Shown one piece after another: positions 6,970 through 15,666 of a DNA stretch of 37,531 bases. Location of the stretch: positions 1 to 37,531 of the forward strand of contig CANFSY010000012.1 of the NCBI GenBank assembly GCA_947449875.1. Direction: 5' to 3'. A program made the translations under genes and the position numbers. How positions within the stretch are numbered: position 1 is the stretch's first letter; every line of letters begins with the position of its first letter. The notes under the pieces were generated by a model. That model did no database searches and was not told where the DNA came from. It was given only the letters and a program-made list of their open reading frames with translations. This DNA is from Paracoccaceae bacterium (GTDB lineage: Bacteria; Pseudomonadota; Alphaproteobacteria; Rhodobacterales; Rhodobacteraceae).

Positions 6970-9369
6970 TTACCCTTGCGGCAAAGTCAGGGTGACTATT
7001 CTGCCGCCCTTTTGGTACTGCACGGCGTCTGCCGTCATGCCCGCGATCCGCCCGCCGTCGATCATATCGCCCACTTTCACCTTCTTCACCCGCCCCCCAG
7101 CCAGCCGGATCATGGCAAAGCGGCTGGTGGGCGTGCCAAACACCGCCAAAAGCGCGAGGCGGTTGGCGTGAAGGGCGGCTTTCTCGGTGGCTTGCTTGGC
7201 GACCGAGGCGCTGGTGGGCAGCGTCGGCGCGGGCGCTTCGGCCTTTGGCTGGTCGGCGGGCGCCTGATTCAGCGCTATGGTCACGGCACCGTCTAAGCCC
7301 GTCTTGATATCTGTCGGGCGCGGTTGCGGTTTGGGCGAGGTGCCCAGAAGCGTGGTATTTGGCTGTGCCGGTTGCGCTAGGGCGGGCGCATTCAAATCCT
7401 CCGGGCGGGGCTGCGGCTTTAGGCGGGCATAGCGGCTGTCCGGGGCCAGCGCATTCGCCCCAGAGGGCACGGCGATGACAGGCACCAGATCGGTCGGACG
7501 GATGAGAGGGCGTTTGCTCGCAAGCGTCAGATCCTGCGCCAAGAGAGGCGCACCCTTGGGGGCGGCTGGGGTCTGAAAGGCGGCGTCTGCCGGCGGGCTT
7601 GGCGCAAAACTCTGGGGCGGCTGGATCGGCGCAATTGGGGTGGGTTGCGCCATCACCAAAGCGCCGTCTGACAGGGGGGCACCTTCGGGCGCGGGCATCA
7701 AAGCTGCGGGCGGGCTTTCAAGCGGCAGATAGGGCGGCGGAGACTCGGGCAGAAATGGCGCAGCATCCGCCCCCACCTCAAGGGCGGGCAGGGCGATCGG
7801 GTCTAAACTTACGGGTGGGGTGTCGGCACTGGCGAGAAAGATTTCATCTTGGCCTGCGGTGTCTTGCATCGCGGCCGCGATGTTCTGGGTTGTGACCTCG
7901 GGGGGGGGCACGGGGTTTGGCGCGGCGGTTGGGGTCGTAGCCGGACCAACCGCCTGCGTCGGTGCCAAGGCTGCACTTTGGGCTGGCGACCCGGTGGCAT
8001 TGCTTGTGACGCCAGATGGGGTTGATCCTGTGTGCGTGCTGCTCTCAGCTTGGGCCACCACAGCGGCGGGGCCCGCCGCACGGTTTTTCGCCTCTTTGGT
8101 GCCAAGGCTGAGGGCGACCCAAAGCGCCATCATGCCCAACAACAAGACCAAAACGGCTGTCAAGATCAGGATAATATACCGACGTTGTTGGGCTGGCGTG
8201 ATGCGTTTTGGCTTGCCCGCGCGGTCAAGCGTGGCGCTGGTCTTGGCAAGATCGGCCTCGGTCTGCCCGGGCTGTGCAGCCTTTGGCCGACCCGCAGCCA
8301 CCAGCACGGGCGGCGGTTTGGCCCCTGCCGGGCGCGGCACGGGGGCGCGTAGGGGCGGCGTCGGTCCGACTGCAGGCACGTCACGGGGCAGATATGCGGC
8401 CGCCACCGTCCTGTCGGGTGCTGTCGGCTCTGGCATGCGGATCTTTGGGACGATCGGCGGGGCCGCAGGCACGACGTCTTGTTCGACATCGACCACCATA
8501 GGTGCCTCTGGCACCTCGGGGCGCGGTGCTGCAGGAACCTTGGCTGTCGTGGCGCTGTGCGGCAAAGCCGCTGGCTTTGGCGGGGACTTTGTGGAATTTT
8601 CCGGCTGCGGCTCACGGGGGGGCGGTTTTGGGGCGTCGCGCGGCGCGGGTGGATATGAAATCTCTTGCGCTGGCGCAACGAGGTTGGACGGCGGCGGCGG
8701 TGTGGCGCTTGCGGGCGTCGATTGGGCGTCTTGCGGCGGGGGGGTGGGTTGGGCTTTTTGCGGTGTGATGGCGTCTGGTGTGGCGATGGGTGCTGCCGGA
8801 ACGGGCGGGGATTGCGCCGGATCCCGCGCGACCACTTGCACCATTTCCGTGTCGCGTTCGACAGTCTCGTCCTTGGCCAACAGCGACTTTGACAGATTTG
8901 AGAGCCCAAAGAACGGTTCGCCCGCAAAGGTGGCCCCCTCTGGCACGGCGACAAAGCAGACGGGGTTGAACCTGTGCTCGCGGGCGAATGTTTCGGCTTC
9001 TTCCAGCGTTTCTTTGGCGACCACGGCGACTTGCAGGCCAGATTGGCTGTTGCACCAATCGTAGGCCAGCTCATCCAAACGGTAGGGGGTCAGGTCGGCC
9101 AAGGCCGCATCAATCAGATGTCTGGGAGACGCGGCGGCACCCGCGGGGGCTGCGACGCGGGTGTAAAGAATATGCGCATTGGGCAAGATCACCTTGGTGG
9201 TGATCCCTTTTGGCGACAAGTCAAGCGCTGTGGCGCGCATGACGCCCAAAGCCTCGACAAAATCGGGCGCGCCCATCGCCGCTTCGCCCACTTTGATCCA
9301 GCCCTGCGCCGTGCGGTGCAGCAAGGCGATAACGCTAAAGCGCAGATCAAGGGCGAAAGATGTTTTCAT
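6970..9369 (-). CDS. Pro/Ala-rich membrane protein, PilM/GspL-like head and PilP/GspC-like tail
   Basis: The 799-residue protein has four parts. Residues 1-170 look like a globular, actin-fold-like domain ('FALDLRFSVIALLHRT', later 'VVAKETLEEAETFA'), resembling PilM/GspL cytoplasmic domains. Residues 175-390 are a Pro/Ala/Gln-rich linker. A single membrane helix lies at about 398-424 ('YIILILTAVLVLLLGMMALWV'). Then a second long Pro/Ala-rich stretch precedes a C-terminal domain of about 70 residues ('FGTPTSRFAMIRLAGGRVKKVKVGDMI...'), which reads as the PilP/GspC-type homology region found in type II secretion and type IV pilus systems. That would place the tail in the periplasm. No secretin or other pilus gene is nearby. 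The ATG at 9369 is reasonable. Function unknown. Confidence 0.8.
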   Translation of the reverse strand: MKTSFALDLRFSVIALLHRTAQGWIKVGEAAMGAPDFVEALGVMRATALDLSPKGITTKVILPNAHILYTRVAAPAGAAASPRHLIDAALADLTPYRLDELAYDWCNSQSGLQVAVVAKETLEEAETFAREHRFNPVCFVAVPEGATFAGEPFFGLSNLSKSLLAKDETVERDTEMVQVVARDPAQSPPVPAAPIATPDAITPQKAQPTPPPQDAQSTPASATPPPPSNLVAPAQEISYPPAPRDAPKPPPREPQPENSTKSPPKPAALPHSATTAKVPAAPRPEVPEAPMVVDVEQDVVPAAPPIVPKIRMPEPTAPDRTVAAAYLPRDVPAVGPTPPLRAPVPRPAGAKPPPVLVAAGRPKAAQPGQTEADLAKTSATLDRAGKPKRITPAQQRRYIILILTAVLVLLLGMMALWVALSLGTKEAKNRAAGPAAVVAQAESSTHTGSTPSGVTSNATGSPAQSAALAPTQAVGPATTPTAAPNPVPPPEVTTQNIAAAMQDTAGQDEIFLASADTPPVSLDPIALPALEVGADAAPFLPESPPPYLPLESPPAALMPAPEGAPLSDGALVMAQPTPIAPIQPPQSFAPSPPADAAFQTPAAPKGAPLLAQDLTLASKRPLIRPTDLVPVIAVPSGANALAPDSRYARLKPQPRPEDLNAPALAQPAQPNTTLLGTSPKPQPRPTDIKTGLDGAVTIALNQAPADQPKAEAPAPTLPTSASVAKQATEKAALHANRLALLAVFGTPTSRFAMIRLAGGRVKKVKVGDMIDGGRIAGMTADAVQYQKGGRIVTLTLPQG

Positions 9370-9397
9370 GCGATGTGTCTATAACAGCCATCAGACA

Positions 9398-9441
9398 GGC
9401 AGGAATGCTGCCAAGGGTTCCTGCCCCTCCTATAGCAGGAA
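9398..9441. promoter_or_regulatory. Overlapping inverted repeats in the divergent intergenic region
   Basis: GGCAGGAA (9398-9405), TTCCTGCC (9418-9425) and GCAGGAA (9435-9441) are three copies of one word in alternating orientation between the leftward Pro/Ala-rich gene and the rightward SIMPL gene. This could be an operator or an RNA that can pair two ways. Weakly supported. Confidence 0.25.
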
Positions 9442-9534
9442 ATCGCCGATTGAAAGGCAAAGCCCAAAAGCCCACCTGCAAAAGCTTGGGCGAAGGGCCA
9501 AGGTTGGACAACATTTCCCGAAAAGGAGGACCCG

Positions 9535-10221
9535 ATGCGCCTTTTGATCCCGTGCGCCCTTTTGGCGACGATGCTGTGGCCCTTGGCGGCAGGGGCCGAA
9601 GCCGCCGGCACCTTGACCGTGACGGGGGCTGCGACTGTCACCGCCGTGCCCGATCAGGCCACCTTGTCGCTGGGTGTCACCACCACGGATGCCACGGCAG
9701 CGGCGGCGATGGCGGCAAATAATGAAGCGATCTCTGCCGTGATCGCGCGGCTGATTGCCGCCAAAGTGGCCGACCGCGATATGCAAACCACGGGTCTGTC
9801 GGTTAACCCCAACTGGGGCAATAATGCCGCAGGCACGGCGCAAGAGATCCAAGGCTACACCGCCAGCACCACCCTGACGGTGCGCATCGCAGCACTTGAT
9901 ACCGCAGGCGCGGTGCTGGATGCCGCTATTGCCGAAGGGGCCAATACGCTTAACGGGTTGACCTTTGATCTGTCTGATCCCCGCCCGGTCGAGGATGCAG
10001 CCCGCAAAGCCGCGGTCGCCGATGCTTTGGCGCGCGCGCAAATCTTGGCCGAAGCTGCGGGGGAACATCTGGGGGCGATTCTGTCTATCACCGAAGGCGG
10101 GGGTGGCCAGCAGCCCATGCCAATGCTGTACAAGGCCGCCGCCGACAGGGCCGTACCTTTGGCGGCGGGCGAGGTCGGGGTTTCGGCCGAGGTGACGATT
10201 GTCTGGCAGTTGCTGCCGTAA
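9535..10221 (+). CDS. SIMPL-domain (DUF541) periplasmic protein
   Basis: The 228-residue protein has a clear N-terminal signal peptide ('MRLLIPCALLATMLWPLAAGAEA', cleavage near residue 22). The mature domain carries DUF541/SIMPL features: 'LTVTGAATVTAVPDQATLSLGV' at the start, the central 'GYTASTTLTVRI', and 'VSAEVTIVWQL' at the end. Members are periplasmic or outer-membrane-associated, and some have been linked to oxidative stress or to secretion. The molecular role is unsettled. AAGGAGG at 9523-9529 fixes the ATG. It is divergent from the PilM/PilP-like gene and ends at a GC-rich terminator. Confidence 0.9.
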   Translation: MRLLIPCALLATMLWPLAAGAEAAGTLTVTGAATVTAVPDQATLSLGVTTTDATAAAAMAANNEAISAVIARLIAAKVADRDMQTTGLSVNPNWGNNAAGTAQEIQGYTASTTLTVRIAALDTAGAVLDAAIAEGANTLNGLTFDLSDPRPVEDAARKAAVADALARAQILAEAAGEHLGAILSITEGGGGQQPMPMLYKAAADRAVPLAAGEVGVSAEVTIVWQLLP

Positions 10222-10227
10222 TGAAAC

Positions 10228-10250
10228 GGGGCCGCCTGACCGGCGGCCCC
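10228..10250. terminator. Hairpin between convergent SIMPL gene and metY
   Basis: A perfect nine-base-pair stem, GGGGCCGCC (10228-10236) with GGCGGCCCC (10242-10250), and a five-base loop, placed between two stop codons that face each other. It probably works in both directions, though T runs are short. Confidence 0.6.
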
Positions 10251-10260
10251 AAGCCCAATT

Positions 10261-11541
10261 TTACGCCGTCGCAGCCGTCAAAGCCTGATCCAGATCGGCA
10301 ATGATGTCGCGTACATCTTCAATCCCGATCGACAGGCGCACCACGTTCGACGAAGCTCCCGCCGCCGCGCGTTGCTCGTCGCTGAGCTGGCGGTGCGTGG
10401 TTGAGGCCGAGTGGATCACCAAGCTGCGCGTGTCGCCCAGATTGGCGACATGGCTGAACAGTTTCAGATGGTCGACCAGCTTGACGCAAGCGTCATACCC
10501 GCCCTTGACGGCAAAGGTGAACAAAGCCCCCGCCCCACCCGGCACGATCATCTTGGCCAGATTGTGGTAGGGCGACGATTTCAGGCCCGGATATGTCACA
10601 AAATCTACGCGCGGATCGGACTCTAGCCATTCGGCCACGGCTTGGGCGTTTTGCACATGACGCTCCATCCGCAGGGGAAGGGTTTCGATGCCCATCAGCG
10701 TGTAATGCGCCCCTTGCGGGTTCATCGTCATGCCCAGATCGCGCAGACCCACGGCGATAGAGTGGAAGGTAAAGGCCATGGCCCCCAAAGCGGCATGGAA
10801 ATTCAGGCCGTGATAGGCCGGTTCGGGCGCGGCGAGCGAGGGGAACTTGCCCGAGGCCGACCAGTCAAACTTGCCGCTGTCCACAACCACACCGCCTGTG
10901 ACCGTGCCATTGCCGGTCAGGTATTTGGTGGCCGAATGCACGACCAAAGTCGCGCCGTGTTCGATGGGGCGGCACAGGAACGGCGTGGCGGTGGTGTTGT
11001 CTACAATCAGCGGCAGGCCGTGGTGATTGGCCACGCGGGCTACGGCGTCAAGGTCTGACACAGCGCCGCCGGGGTTGCAGATGGTTTCGCAGAACAAGGC
11101 GCGGGTGTTGTCGTCGATGGCCGCAGCGATGGCTTTGGGATCGTCAAAATTCACCAGCTTGGCCGACCAGCCGAATTTGCGGATGGTGTTGTTGAACTGC
11201 TGGATCGTGCCGCCGTAAAGCTTGGTCGAGGCGACCACATTCGTGCCCGGCTGCATCAGCGGAAACAGCGCCATGATCTGGGCTGCGTGCCCCGAAGAAC
11301 AGCACACCGCCCCCGCCCCCCCTTCTAACGCCGCCACGCGGTTGGCCAAGGCGGCCACGGTCGGGTTGGTCAGGCGCGAGTAGATATAGCCGACCTCTTG
11401 CAGGTTGAACAATTTGGCCGCGTGATCGGCATCGCGAAACACATAGGCCGTGGTTTGATAAATCGGCACCTGCCGCGCGCCGGTGGCGGGATCAGGCTCT
11501 GCGCCGGCGTGGATGGCGAGGGTGTTGAAGCCAAGGGTCAT
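10261..11541 (-). CDS. metY: O-acetylhomoserine sulfhydrylase (aminocarboxypropyltransferase)
   Basis: A PLP enzyme of the Cys/Met metabolism family; it makes homocysteine from O-acetylhomoserine and sulfide in the cytosol. The 426-residue chain starts '[18 protein letters not shown]', typical for MetY, and shows '[11 protein letters not shown]', 'YSRLTNPT', 'CSSGHAAQ' and the PLP lysine in '[18 protein letters not shown]'. Its length and the insertion after the PLP lysine suit MetY better than MetB or MetZ. I chose ATG 11541 because GGGAGG lies just upstream; the longer open frame to 11664 adds an unlikely leader that runs into the next gene. An Lrp/AsnC regulator lies 85 bases upstream on the same strand. 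Confidence 0.88.
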   Translation of the reverse strand: MTLGFNTLAIHAGAEPDPATGARQVPIYQTTAYVFRDADHAAKLFNLQEVGYIYSRLTNPTVAALANRVAALEGGAGAVCCSSGHAAQIMALFPLMQPGTNVVASTKLYGGTIQQFNNTIRKFGWSAKLVNFDDPKAIAAAIDDNTRALFCETICNPGGAVSDLDAVARVANHHGLPLIVDNTTATPFLCRPIEHGATLVVHSATKYLTGNGTVTGGVVVDSGKFDWSASGKFPSLAAPEPAYHGLNFHAALGAMAFTFHSIAVGLRDLGMTMNPQGAHYTLMGIETLPLRMERHVQNAQAVAEWLESDPRVDFVTYPGLKSSPYHNLAKMIVPGGAGALFTFAVKGGYDACVKLVDHLKLFSHVANLGDTRSLVIHSASTTHRQLSDEQRAAAGASSNVVRLSIGIEDVRDIIADLDQALTAATA

Positions 11542-11626
11542 GGTGTCCTCCCTAGAATGACACCCGAACGCTATGGCAGGAGGGCCGATCGGGCAACTGG
11601 CAAAGGGGCGGTGCGCGGAAAAAGGG

Positions 11627-12079
11627 TCAAGCCCGATCGTCCTTGGGGCTGCCCATAACGACAAATGTGGTGATCGCCTGCACCTGCGGCAAAATGCCCA
11701 GCACTTCGGTGTGCCAGTGTTTGTAATGGGCCAGATCGGCGGTTTCGACCCGCAGCAGATATTCCACCGTGCCGGTCACATTGTGACATTCGCGCACCTC
11801 TACCGCGCGTGATATGGCGCGCTCAAACGCCTCTTGCGCGGTTTTTGTGTGGCTGTTCAGCCCGACCGTCACGTAAGCCAAAAAGCCGATGCCCGTCTTG
11901 GCCGGATCCAGAACAGCACGGTAAGACTTGATCACACCGCTGCGTTCCAATTCTTGAACGCGGCGCAGGCAGGCGGACGGCGATAGGCCGACCCGCTCGG
12001 CAAGATCAAGATTGGAGATGCGACCGTCCGTGGAAAGGACGCGCAATATTCGGGTGCTTATGTCGTCTATTTTCGTCAT
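11627..12079 (-). CDS. Lrp/AsnC family transcriptional regulator
   Basis: The 150-residue protein has an N-terminal winged helix-turn-helix ('IDDISTRILRVLSTDGRISNLDLAERVGLSPSACLRRV' begins at residue 4, shown in part) and a C-terminal RAM domain ('AYVTVGLNSH', 'VRECHNVTGTVEYLLRV'). The family senses amino acids as an octamer. It is divergent from a LysE-type exporter with 98 bases between the starts, the classic arrangement in which the regulator controls the exporter. It also lies directly upstream of metY on the same strand, so it may influence that gene too. The ligand is not known. Confidence 0.93.
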   Translation of the reverse strand: MTKIDDISTRILRVLSTDGRISNLDLAERVGLSPSACLRRVQELERSGVIKSYRAVLDPAKTGIGFLAYVTVGLNSHTKTAQEAFERAISRAVEVRECHNVTGTVEYLLRVETADLAHYKHWHTEVLGILPQVQAITTFVVMGSPKDDRA

Positions 12080-12122
12080 TTGTTGCAGAATAACTCTGAA
12101 AATTAGCGCATTTGCAATCCAT

Positions 12123-12152
12123 CATCACAGTATTTGGTCAATAAATGTGATG
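12123..12152. promoter_or_regulatory. Inverted repeat in the Lrp-LysE divergent promoter region
   Basis: CATCACA (12123-12129) and TGTGATG (12146-12152) form a seven-base inverted repeat with a 16-base AT-rich centre. It lies in the 98-base gap between the divergent regulator and exporter, so it is a plausible binding site for the Lrp protein. Confidence 0.4.
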
Positions 12153-12177
12153 ACCTCTTCACGCTGAAAGCCATCTC

Positions 12178-12768
12178 ATGACTTATGATATCTTCCTTGC
12201 CCTTCTTTCCTTTGCCTTTGTCACCTCGATCACGCCGGGGCCGAACAATTTGATGTTGATGGCCTCGGGGGCCAATTTCGGCTTTCGCCGCAGCTTGGCG
12301 CATATGTTTGGCATCAGTTTGGGGCATGGGCTGATGGTGTTCTTGGTGGGGCTAGGGCTGGCAGGGATATTTGAGGCTTATCCCCCCGCCAAGCTGGTGC
12401 TCAAGGGCTTGTCGGTCGCTTATATGCTGTGGCTGGCGTGGAAAATCGCCCATGCGGCGGCTCCGGGGGCGGGGAAGGCTGGGGGCAAGCCCATGACCTT
12501 TGTGCAGGCGGCGGCGTTTCAGTGGGTGAACCCAAAGGCTTGGGCCATGGCTTTGGGGGCGATCAGTGCTTATGCCACGGGCGGGATCGGGTCGGTGCTG
12601 ATCGTCTGCGTCGCCTTTGCCTGCGTCAACCTGCCGTCGATTTCGGTCTGGGTGCTGGCGGGCGAGCAGATGCGCCATCTTCTGACCGATCCGCGCCGTT
12701 TGGCGGTTTTCAACTGGACGATGGCGGGGCTACTGGTCGCCTCGCTTTGGCCGGTTTTGTATATGTGA
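12178..12768 (+). CDS. LysE/RhtB family amino-acid exporter
   Basis: The 196-residue membrane protein has about six hydrophobic helices. The N-terminal signature 'FAFVTSITPGPNNLMLMASG' matches the LysE/RhtB family with its 'TPGPN' motif, and 'FVQAAAFQWVNPKAW' is the second family signature. It is an inner-membrane exporter of amino acids or derivatives. Its ATG at 12178 is preceded by a weak ribosome site. The divergent Lrp/AsnC gene is the likely regulator. Substrate cannot be inferred from sequence; homologues export homoserine, threonine, lysine or leucine. Confidence 0.92.
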   Translation: MTYDIFLALLSFAFVTSITPGPNNLMLMASGANFGFRRSLAHMFGISLGHGLMVFLVGLGLAGIFEAYPPAKLVLKGLSVAYMLWLAWKIAHAAAPGAGKAGGKPMTFVQAAAFQWVNPKAWAMALGAISAYATGGIGSVLIVCVAFACVNLPSISVWVLAGEQMRHLLTDPRRLAVFNWTMAGLLVASLWPVLYM

Positions 12769-12785
12769 CAGCGTGCCGGAGAGGG

Positions 12786-14003
12786 TTAAAGCGAAAAGGG
12801 CAGGGCCTGATAGGCCGCGCGCCCTGCGCAAAGGGTCAGGCGCACGGCGGGGGCCTCGCCCTCGGGCCAATCAAGCAGAACAAGGTCGGCGCGCTGGCCC
12901 ACGCTGATCTGCCCACGGTCCGTCAGGCCAAGCGCGCGCGCGGGGTTGGAAGAAATCAGCGGCCAAAGCTGGGCCAAACTGCCGCGCCCTTGGGACAAAA
13001 GCCGCGCCATGGCGGTCAACATCGCGGGATAAAAATAGTCCGAGGCCAGAATGTCGCACAGCCCGCGTTCGATCATATCGCCTGCCCCGGGCGAGCCAAG
13101 GTGGCTTCCCCCCCGCGCGGCATTGGGGGCGCCAAAGATGATCCAATCGCCTAAATCGCGGGCGGTTTGGGCGGCGGCGATGTTCATCGGAAATTCACTG
13201 ATCTTTGCCCCCAGATGATGATAAAAGCGGCGCGTTTGCGCTTGGCTGTCATCGTGGCTGAGCATGGGCGCCCCCGCAGCGCGGCCCAAAGCGGCGACTT
13301 GGTCCATCACGGCGGGCACTTGGGGTCGGCGCTGCCAGATGGATTGGATCAGCGCCACATAGTCGCTTTGCGCCAGACCCGACCGCTTGGCGCGGTCGGC
13401 CATTTTGGCGGCAAAGCCCGCGCTGGTCATATCGACCACGGGAAAGGCCGGGTCATGGTCAAAGGGGCGGTCTTGCAGGGCTGTGGCGGGGTGCAGCACG
13501 GCCATCGAGGTGTGGTCGTTAAACGCGATTGAGGGCAAAAGCGGGCCAGACAGCGCCTGTTCGATCAGGGCAAGCGCCTCAAAGCAAAAGGTTTCCCAGC
13601 GCAGTTGCAACCGGTTTTCGACCGTCAGGCGCGGGGCTAGGGCCAAAAGCCCGTCCAGCACCGCTTGGCCCATCGCAACAGAGCGCAGGCCCGGTTCCCA
13701 CGACAGGGTCAGCGCGTGATAGGCGGTGGAAATGCCATTGGCGGCCAGTTGGCGGTCGGTTTCCAACAGGGCGGCGTGCAGGGGGAAATCAACCCCCGGG
13801 CGCGGCATCAGCTGCCGCTCAAACGCGTCGCCGTGGATGTCGACAAGGGCGGGGGCAAGGATCTTGCCGCGCCCGTCAATGATGCGCGCTTCGTCACGCG
13901 GGGTGTCTAGGCCGCTGATCTGGCCATCCTCGACCCGTACCGAAACCTGTTCCACGCCGTGCGGCAGAATGACGCGGGCACCTTCGATGACATAGGGTTG
14001 CAT
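12786..14003 (-). CDS. phnM: PhnM-like alpha-D-ribose 1-methylphosphonate 5-triphosphate diphosphatase
   Basis: The 405-residue amidohydrolase-fold enzyme shows PhnM-type motifs: 'PALVDIHGDAFERQLMPRPGV' beginning near residue 51 (shown in part, metal-binding His), 'AYHALTLSWEPGLRS', 'FNDHTSM', 'LSHDDSQAQT' and 'LASDYFYPAML'. In C-P lyase pathways PhnM removes pyrophosphate from the ribosyl-phosphonate triphosphate. Here there are no other phn genes in the window, which is unusual, so the enzyme may be a stand-alone relative or serve a distant phn operon. It faces the LysE gene tail to tail. Start ATG 14003 is the only sensible one. Confidence 0.8.
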   Translation of the reverse strand: MQPYVIEGARVILPHGVEQVSVRVEDGQISGLDTPRDEARIIDGRGKILAPALVDIHGDAFERQLMPRPGVDFPLHAALLETDRQLAANGISTAYHALTLSWEPGLRSVAMGQAVLDGLLALAPRLTVENRLQLRWETFCFEALALIEQALSGPLLPSIAFNDHTSMAVLHPATALQDRPFDHDPAFPVVDMTSAGFAAKMADRAKRSGLAQSDYVALIQSIWQRRPQVPAVMDQVAALGRAAGAPMLSHDDSQAQTRRFYHHLGAKISEFPMNIAAAQTARDLGDWIIFGAPNAARGGSHLGSPGAGDMIERGLCDILASDYFYPAMLTAMARLLSQGRGSLAQLWPLISSNPARALGLTDRGQISVGQRADLVLLDWPEGEAPAVRLTLCAGRAAYQALPFSL

Positions 14004-14086
14004 GCGGGCCTCGGGCGTTGAACGGTGCCTTACCTCTGACGAAAGCCTGTGACGGGCTTATGACACAGCGGGGGCAGGGCCTCAGG

Positions 14087-14251
14087 TTAGTCGGCTTTCT
14101 TGTCAGCCTTGGCCAAGGCTGCGGCTTTCATACGGGCCAAAAGCTGGTCCTTGGCTGCGCGACCTTTGTCGTCAGCATCCTTGGCACCTTTTTCCAGATG
14201 GCGCGGGATGCCCTTGCCGAATTTCGCGTTGCCGGATTTGCTGTAATCCAT
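14087..14251 (-). CDS. Small basic Lys/Ala-rich protein of 54 residues
   Basis: The reverse strand encodes 54 residues beginning 'MDYSKSGNAKFGKGIPRHLE' and ending in an Ala/Lys-rich helix ('AAALAKADKKAD'). Codon third positions are GC-rich as in its neighbours, and an AAAGG ribosome site lies about ten bases upstream of ATG 14251. The N-terminal 'DYSKSGN-K-GKG-PRH' pattern is familiar from small proteins of unknown function in Rhodobacteraceae. It is highly charged, without a membrane segment, and probably cytosolic. Function unknown. It sits alone between phnM and an MFS gene, all on the same strand. Confidence 0.75.
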   Translation of the reverse strand: MDYSKSGNAKFGKGIPRHLEKGAKDADDKGRAAKDQLLARMKAAALAKADKKAD

Positions 14252-14326
14252 GATCTTGGCCTTTCACGTGGCGTTTGAGGCGCGCTTTTGCCTGAAGACA
14301 GCGCAGGCCACAAGGTGCAGTGCTTT

Positions 14327-15469
14327 TCAGCGCCGTTTGCCCAAAGCCCCCGCTGTCAACAGGCTGACCAGCACAAAGGGCAGGGCGATGCCATAAGCCG
14401 CCCTGATCCCCCAGCCGTGGGCGACATAGCCCAAGATCGGCGGGGCAAGCAGGAAGATCATGAACGAAAACTGCGCCAATGCCGCGATATTCAGCGCCGA
14501 GGCGCGGTCACTGCGCTGCGCTGCCGCTGACATGGCCAAAGGAAAGATGGCCGAGGTGCCAAGCCCCATCGCCGCAAACCCCACCAGCGACAAGATCGGC
14601 CAAGGCGACAGCACCACCGTCACGCAGCCCAGCCCAAGGGCCACAAACAACACCCGCGCCAAAGCGGCGGGCGAAAAGCGTTCCACCACGCCGTCGGCAT
14701 AAAACCGCATCAAGCCTTGCAGCACCGCAAAGCTGGCCACGGCGATGCCTTGCCAAAACTCGTCCGCGCCAAAGGCGTCGCGCATGTAGATGGCCGACCA
14801 ATCCATGCTGGCCCCCTCGAGCAGCATGGCGGGGATGGTGACGGCGACCAAAAGCAAGATCGCCAAGGTGGGGGCCACGAACAGGGGCGCTTTGCCCTCT
14901 GAAACCACCCCGCGTGGCGGCGAGGGGGTATAATCGTGCAAGGCCAGATAACTGCCCATGGCCACCAGCGGCACCACCAAGGCCAAATGCAGTTGCGGGC
15001 TGATGCCGAAACTTGCGATTTGTGCGCCAAACAGGCCGGCAGAAAAGAACCCGATGCTCCAAAACGCATGGGAGCGGTTCATGATGCGGCGGCCCAGAAG
15101 AAACTCTGTCCGGTCGGCTTCGGCGTTCAGCATGATCTCGACACAGCCGATCACCGCGCCCACGGGCAGCAGCATAACAAACAAGATCAGGGGCGAGGGC
15201 GCATGAACGGCCAGCGCATACAGGGCCGCCAACAACGGCAGCGCCCATGGCAGCAGCCGCCCGTAGCCGATTTTGTCCAGATAGGGGCTGGCGAAGGTAA
15301 ACGACACCATCGTGCCCACCGGCGCGCCGATCAACCCCAAGCCCAAGGCCGCCGTCGTCACCCCCATGCCCGATTGCACATCGGCCAAGCGCGGAAAGAT
15401 GTTGCCCATGGCAAAAGAATAGCAGGCAAAGCCCGCAAAGACGCGGTGGATGGGCGAAAGCGAGATCAT
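14327..15469 (-). CDS. MFS transporter, YbjJ-like
   Basis: The 380-residue protein has about twelve hydrophobic helices and the general look of the major facilitator superfamily ('YSFAMGNIFPRLADVQ', 'LGLIGAPVGTM', 'GRRIMNRSHAFWSIGFF', 'FAAMGLGTSAIFPLAM'), nearest in my judgement to the YbjJ/fucose-permease-like group. Substrate unknown. I prefer ATG 15469 over the GTG at 15535 because the extra 22 residues are polar and AAAAGG lies in front of 15469; the longer form cannot be excluded. It is divergent from tmm, so the roughly 200-base gap holds both promoters. Confidence 0.85.
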   Translation of the reverse strand: MISLSPIHRVFAGFACYSFAMGNIFPRLADVQSGMGVTTAALGLGLIGAPVGTMVSFTFASPYLDKIGYGRLLPWALPLLAALYALAVHAPSPLILFVMLLPVGAVIGCVEIMLNAEADRTEFLLGRRIMNRSHAFWSIGFFSAGLFGAQIASFGISPQLHLALVVPLVAMGSYLALHDYTPSPPRGVVSEGKAPLFVAPTLAILLLVAVTIPAMLLEGASMDWSAIYMRDAFGADEFWQGIAVASFAVLQGLMRFYADGVVERFSPAALARVLFVALGLGCVTVVLSPWPILSLVGFAAMGLGTSAIFPLAMSAAAQRSDRASALNIAALAQFSFMIFLLAPPILGYVAHGWGIRAAYGIALPFVLVSLLTAGALGKRR

Positions 15470-15590
15470 GAACGCAGGCCTTTTGTGAGCGTAGTCCTTT
15501 TCGGTCGCGCCCTTGGTAATCCCTTGGCCTGCCACCGCAAGCCCGAATGGCAGTTTGGTGCGTCGCCGCGTTTCACGTCAGGAAGAAAAA

Positions 15591-15620
15591 TTGACACTCA
15601 GCATAAGGTCTGGATAGGGT
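15591..15620 (+). promoter_or_regulatory. Candidate promoter of tmm
   Basis: TTGACA at 15591-15596 and TAGGGT at 15615-15620, 18 bases apart, lie 47 bases before the tmm start. The -35 box is a consensus match, the -10 box is weak, which would fit an activator-dependent promoter. Confidence 0.45.
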
Positions 15621-15666
15621 TGCGCCCAAGGCCAGATTCGCACGGCCCAAGCTTAGGGAGAGTTCC

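Noticed and set aside
7820-9064. A 414-codon open frame on the + strand
   Set aside because: It is antisense to the Pro/Ala-rich protein gene; its Gly/Ala-rich translation arises from the GC-rich proline codons on the other strand, and it has no ribosome site.
14128-14313. 61-codon open frame on the - strand
   Set aside because: It overlaps the 54-residue gene in another frame; Ser/Arg/Pro-rich composition and no ribosome site mark it as a shadow.
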